Virus record (IMG/VR): IMGVR_UViG_3300022841_000069
Location: 1-22,451 of that record
DNA length: 22,451 nt
DNA from: a virus
Strand: one strand, 5' to 3'
Made by a program: the position numbers and the translations under genes
The notes under the pieces: model-generated
What the model was told of the DNA's origin: nothing
The model's input: only the letters and a program-made list of their open reading frames with translations
Database searches by the model: none
In this document: piece after piece, positions 20,165-22,451 of the stretch
How the letters are laid out: the number at the start of each line of letters is the position of its first letter
How positions within the stretch are numbered: the first letter of the stretch is position 1

Positions 20165-20460
20165 TTTCCCTCAGACCCTCCAAGACCAGAAACTCGCATA
20201 ATTTCTTCAGACAAAATGTTGAGTTCCGACATAGGGAAACTCTCAAACTCTTCGTCTGTCAAATCTTCAGACCCTATAACAGAGAGCTTGATAATATCGC
20301 GCAGAAGCTTAATTTGTGCGTCCGAGGCATTACTTTTACCAGACTTATTAATCATAGCTTGCATTGCAAGAATCTGACCCACTGTCAACTTTTTAACTTC
20401 AACTTCGTCGCCCATAAAGGCTACTTTTTCGGTTAGTGTCTTACCTACGAGATGTTTCAT
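20161..20460 (-). CDS. Tail assembly chaperone, short form (gpG-like), 99 aa
   Basis: A small helical protein (VKKLTVGQILAMQAMIN, then IKLLRDIIKLSVIG, then EEFESFPMSELNILSEEI) between the major tail gene and the tape measure. It ends ...GSEGN with a stop right after the slippery heptamer, as expected for the normal product of a lambda G/T-type pair. AAGGA precedes the ATG at 20460. Confidence 0.85.
   Translation of the reverse strand: MKHLVGKTLTEKVAFMGDEVEVKKLTVGQILAMQAMINKSGKSNASDAQIKLLRDIIKLSVIGSEDLTDEEFESFPMSELNILSEEIMRVSGLGGSEGN
20164..20170 (-). promoter_or_regulatory. -1 programmed ribosomal frameshift site G GGA AAC
   Basis: The last two sense codons of the short chaperone are GGA AAC, preceded by G, so the heptamer G-GGA-AAC follows X-XXY-YYZ exactly; the stop TAA is next. 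Lambda uses GGGAAAG at the same place. After slipping, the -1 frame is open for 113 codons. Confidence 0.9.
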
Positions 20461-20495
20461 ATTATATTCCTTACTGATTCTATTAATTAGATAAA

Positions 20496-20720
20496 TTATT
20501 TTTCTGAGAAGAGTTCTTGGTTTTGTTCTTGAAAATCATCAAGCAACTTTCTCACTGTGTGTAGTAGAGACAGGGTTTCCATAATTTCCCTACCAATCTC
20601 TGAGTCGTTATCAAAGTCTTTAAAACGTTCAAAAGATTTACGAATACTAATATCAACGCTTCGGCGCATATGACGGAAAGTCGTACGCATGACGAAACCC
20701 TTACTGAATGGCTTATCCAT
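20496..20720 (-). CDS. Hypothetical protein, 74 aa, between major tail and chaperone genes
   Basis: No family recognised. The product is charged and helical (FRHMRRSVDISIRKSFERF, then REIMETLSLLHTVRKLLDDF). GGAATATATTTAA precedes the ATG at 20720. By position it may assist tail tube assembly. Confidence 0.65.
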   Translation of the reverse strand: MDKPFSKGFVMRTTFRHMRRSVDISIRKSFERFKDFDNDSEIGREIMETLSLLHTVRKLLDDFQEQNQELFSEK

Positions 20721-20741
20721 TTAAATATATTCCAATTTGTT

Positions 20742-20767
20742 AGAGACCCCCCCGTAGAGGAGCCTCT
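20742..20767 (-). terminator. Hairpin after the major tail protein gene
   Basis: Minus-strand RNA pairs AGAGGCUCC with GGGGUCUCU (nine pairs with two G-U) around a short loop. No U run follows. It lies nine bases after the major tail stop, so it may act as a partial terminator or protect the tail gene mRNA. CAAATTGG lies three bases behind it (20732-20739). Confidence 0.5.
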
Positions 20768-20775
20768 TAGATTAA

Positions 20776-21315
20776 TTAAGCAGCAGCAATTGTAGCTGGT
20801 CCAAAGAAATCAGATTGTGTTGAGAGGGTAACTGTTGCAGTAACAGCGTCAGTCAATGCTGGGTTTACCAAAATTGCTTCAATCTTACCCAAAAAGTAAA
20901 ACTCCGTGTTCTCAATAGCTAACGTAGCGTCAGCGCCTTGGTCTTCAGTGACAGCAGAAGCGGCCATCATAAAGCGAACTGCAAGGTTAGTACCGATAAG
21001 GTCGTGAATATCAGTCATATCTGCAGCTACATAGTTTACAGTAACTTCGAGACTTGGGGAGTCAGACTGGCCTTGTACTTGCGAAGAAGTCTTTTGACCA
21101 TAAACAGGTACGTTTACGATATTTGCTGGTGTACCGACAGAAGGAAATTCGCGTACGGAAGGCATACGAATGTGAGTTGCGTCTGCGGTTCCAGGAGTTC
21201 CGCCTACAAACAATGCGGCAATTTCAGCTGCCGTGTCAGTGTCATTAGGGATAGTGCCTGTAAAGACGTCAAGGTATGTAAATACACCTGCGCCCAATGA
21301 GGAAATGTGTGCCAT
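20776..21315 (-). CDS. Major tail (tube) protein, 179 aa
   Basis: A beta-rich protein of lambda gpV/HK97 tail tube type: MPSVREFPSVGTPANIVNVP, then VYGQKTSSQVQGQSDSPSLE, VTVNYVAADM, and a final alternating stretch (AVTATVTLSTQSDFFGP). The pattern VYGQ...VQGQSDSPSLEVTVNY is common in siphovirus tail tube proteins. It would form the hexameric rings of the tail. GGAG precedes the ATG at 21315. Position between the tail terminator and the chaperone supports it. Confidence 0.88.
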   Translation of the reverse strand: MAHISSLGAGVFTYLDVFTGTIPNDTDTAAEIAALFVGGTPGTADATHIRMPSVREFPSVGTPANIVNVPVYGQKTSSQVQGQSDSPSLEVTVNYVAADMTDIHDLIGTNLAVRFMMAASAVTEDQGADATLAIENTEFYFLGKIEAILVNPALTDAVTATVTLSTQSDFFGPATIAAA

Positions 21316-21320
21316 TTGTG

Positions 21321-21722
21321 TTATTCTCCGTATTTGGTAAATGGGATTAAGTAAGATGCGCTGTATAGCGACTTGTTTAAAGGGTCTAGTCCCTCAGTGT
21401 TTAAGTAAGAAGTTCCTAAAATAGTACCTGAAGTTAATCTTTTATTCTCAAGGACAATATCGAGAAGATTTGAGATAAACATGGTTTTACTTTGACCTTC
21501 TCCTGCTTTTACAAATATTTTTACAGCTAACAAACCGCCTAATTGTTTAATAGCACCGTGTGCAATATTATCACTCTTAGAAGGCATCACAGTAACTATG
21601 ACATACTCTTTAGAGTTTCCTTTAGAGCCTTGATAGTTTGCGGGAAAAGTTTCTATATTGTTGGCTTCCCAAACATCAGAAGCAAAAACTTCTTCAATAT
21701 CTGATAGAATATCTACAAACAT
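21321..21722 (-). CDS. Tail terminator protein, 133 aa
   Basis: The protein begins MFVDILSDIEEVFASDVWEA and has the alpha/beta layout of lambda gpU-like tail terminators, with YVIVTVMPSK, LLAVKIFVKAGEGQSKTM, a helix (ISNLLDIVLENK) and LYSASYLIPFTKYG at the end. It caps the tail tube and joins it to the head. The ATG at 21722 overlaps the TAA of the previous gene with AAGGAG upstream. The call rests mainly on layout and position. Confidence 0.7.
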   Translation of the reverse strand: MFVDILSDIEEVFASDVWEANNIETFPANYQGSKGNSKEYVIVTVMPSKSDNIAHGAIKQLGGLLAVKIFVKAGEGQSKTMFISNLLDIVLENKRLTSGTILGTSYLNTEGLDPLNKSLYSASYLIPFTKYGE

Positions 21723-22060
21723 TAAGACTTCTCCTTAGTCAACTGCATTGTAATAACAAAACTATCGTCAGTAAAGTCAGTAATGCTATAAACATTTTCT
21801 CCAACTGTCAAAGTATCGTAACCGTCAATTGCTATACCAGACTTCATAATTGCGCTTTGATTGAAAGCACTATCAGAAGGTTTTTTAGATGCTTCTAAGA
21901 ATACAGTAACACTGTAGTTTTTAGTACTACCTACGGTTTTCCCAGTAGAAAAGTCATACTCTGTAACGTTACGATTTGAAATAGTAGCAGGTTGTGCTAG
22001 GTCTCCAATAGCTGCAAAAGCCTTGTCTACACCAGCAATTATTTTTGATCTAAGAGACAT
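21722..22060 (-). CDS. Head closure or neck protein, 112 aa
   Basis: The product (MSLRSKIIAGVDKAFAAIGD, then YSVTVFLEA, then YDTLTVGENVYSITDF and FVITMQL) has the beta-barrel look of lambda gpFII-like head closure proteins. It sits between the DnaT-like adaptor and the tail terminator, the normal place for head closure. I took the ATG at 22060 that overlaps the adaptor stop (TAATG) with GGAGG upstream; an in-frame start six codons earlier is less likely. Confidence 0.65.
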   Translation of the reverse strand: MSLRSKIIAGVDKAFAAIGDLAQPATISNRNVTEYDFSTGKTVGSTKNYSVTVFLEASKKPSDSAFNQSAIMKSGIAIDGYDTLTVGENVYSITDFTDDSFVITMQLTKEKS

Positions 22061-22451
22061 TAGTTTGCCCTCCACCAAGTCCTACCTACACCCATTGAGC
22101 CTTTTACTAAAAGAGGTTTAAGTAGCTTATAAGTTGTTGGTGAAGTAATTGGTGTTTTTCCAACATCATTATTACTATCAGAAAGACTAATTGATCCTAC
22201 AGAAATACTCTCAAAAGTTTGAGTAGTACCTGCAAGTAAATCCTCATTAGCAACTAGATGTAATGCTTGTTCGTAGACTGCTACCTTCACACGGGCCGGA
22301 ACCTCGTTCTCAAGAAACGTTACAGTCATACCTAAACGGGTATCATAGTAAGTTGCATAAGAACGAGGCCAAGCAAGAGCCTGAGATCCACTGATAGCAG
22401 AACCAATCCAAGCGTTATCATCAGTCAATTGAGTTGATGTAACAAGGGCTT
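22060..22451 (-). CDS. Head-tail adaptor, DnaT-like domain, 5' end outside the window
   Basis: The frame is open to the window edge, and the visible part starts ALVTSTQLTDDNAWIGSAIS, which fits the middle of the DnaT-like domain found in phage head-tail connectors. LAWPR follows, then VPARVKVAVYEQALHLVANE, and the family's end LKPLLVKGSMGVGRTWWRAN. Despite the domain name, these proteins by position attach to the portal ring as adaptors. About 130 residues are visible; the N-terminus is missing. A TTG at 22428 is in frame but lies in the conserved part, so the true start is outside. Confidence 0.78.
   Translation of the reverse strand, partial: ALVTSTQLTDDNAWIGSAISGSQALAWPRSYATYYDTRLGMTVTFLENEVPARVKVAVYEQALHLVANEDLLAGTTQTFESISVGSISLSDSNNDVGKTPITSPTTYKLLKPLLVKGSMGVGRTWWRAN

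Noticed and set aside
20938-21300. Plus-strand frame opposite the major tail protein
   Set aside because: Its Cys/Ser-rich product mirrors the tail gene, without start signals.
1-22451. tRNA genes, CRISPR arrays, integrase, attachment sites
   Set aside because: Reading both strands by eye showed no cloverleaf with a standard T-arm, no regularly spaced repeats and no recombinase motifs; a covariance search would be needed to exclude tRNAs fully.

Overview
The window is part of the genome of a tailed double-stranded DNA phage. Every supportable gene is on the minus strand, tightly packed with short gaps and stop/start overlaps, so transcription runs from high to low coordinates. The structural genes are of the lambda/HK97 siphovirus type: DnaT-like head-tail adaptor, head closure, tail terminator, major tail protein, frameshifted tail chaperone, and a 1271-residue tape measure. 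The replication genes are T7-like: single-subunit RNA polymerase, family A DNA polymerase with exonuclease, and a gp2.5-like ssDNA-binding protein. This siphovirus-plus-T7-like-RNA-polymerase combination is known from Xanthomonas phage Xp10. The AT-rich composition (about 40% GC by eye) and gene families fit a proteobacterial, perhaps marine, host, but I cannot name the host or the phage. No integrase, repressor, tRNA or CRISPR was seen; a strictly lytic life style is plausible but unproven because the window is partial.

Layout in transcription order. (1) 22451-15248, late block: head-tail connectors, tail terminator, major tail protein, a 74-residue unknown, the tail assembly chaperone with a canonical -1 slippery heptamer, an HK97-gp10-like protein, a terminator-like hairpin, the tape measure, and a coupled HNH endonuclease closed by an intrinsic terminator. 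(2) 15241-11447, control region and small early-type genes: a 14-bp promoter-like motif found three times, an 18-bp direct repeat, many small unknown or membrane proteins, a possible ADP-ribosyltransferase-like protein, a SleB-type cell wall hydrolase with a holin-like neighbour, and a small helix-turn-helix protein. Two genes below 60 residues (52 and 58 aa) lie here. (3) 11446-8671, RNA polymerase behind a UUCG-loop hairpin and an extended -10 host-type promoter, with an overlapping 85-residue gene. (4) 8591-1, replication and nucleic acid metabolism: ssDNA-binding protein with terminator, GIY-YIG protein, HhH DNA glycosylase-like protein, nucleoside deoxyribosyltransferase-like protein, ATP-dependent RNA ligase, DUF3310 protein, DNA polymerase, nucleotidyltransferase, then small accessory genes including a DUF1127 protein and two DUF551-type proteins.

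Proposed working of the system (inference): host RNA polymerase reads the TATAAT-type promoters first and makes the phage RNA polymerase, which then takes over. Hairpins after the major tail gene, before the tape measure, after the HNH gene, before the RNA polymerase gene and after the SSB gene set relative expression levels along a single direction of transcription. The points most worth a second look are the repeated promoter and 18-bp motifs, the polarity-marked hairpin before the RNA polymerase gene, the Glu-to-Gln change at the DNA polymerase steric-gate position, the phage-borne DUF1127 gene, and the ligase/nucleotidyltransferase/glycosylase set that could repair nucleic acid damage caused by host defences.
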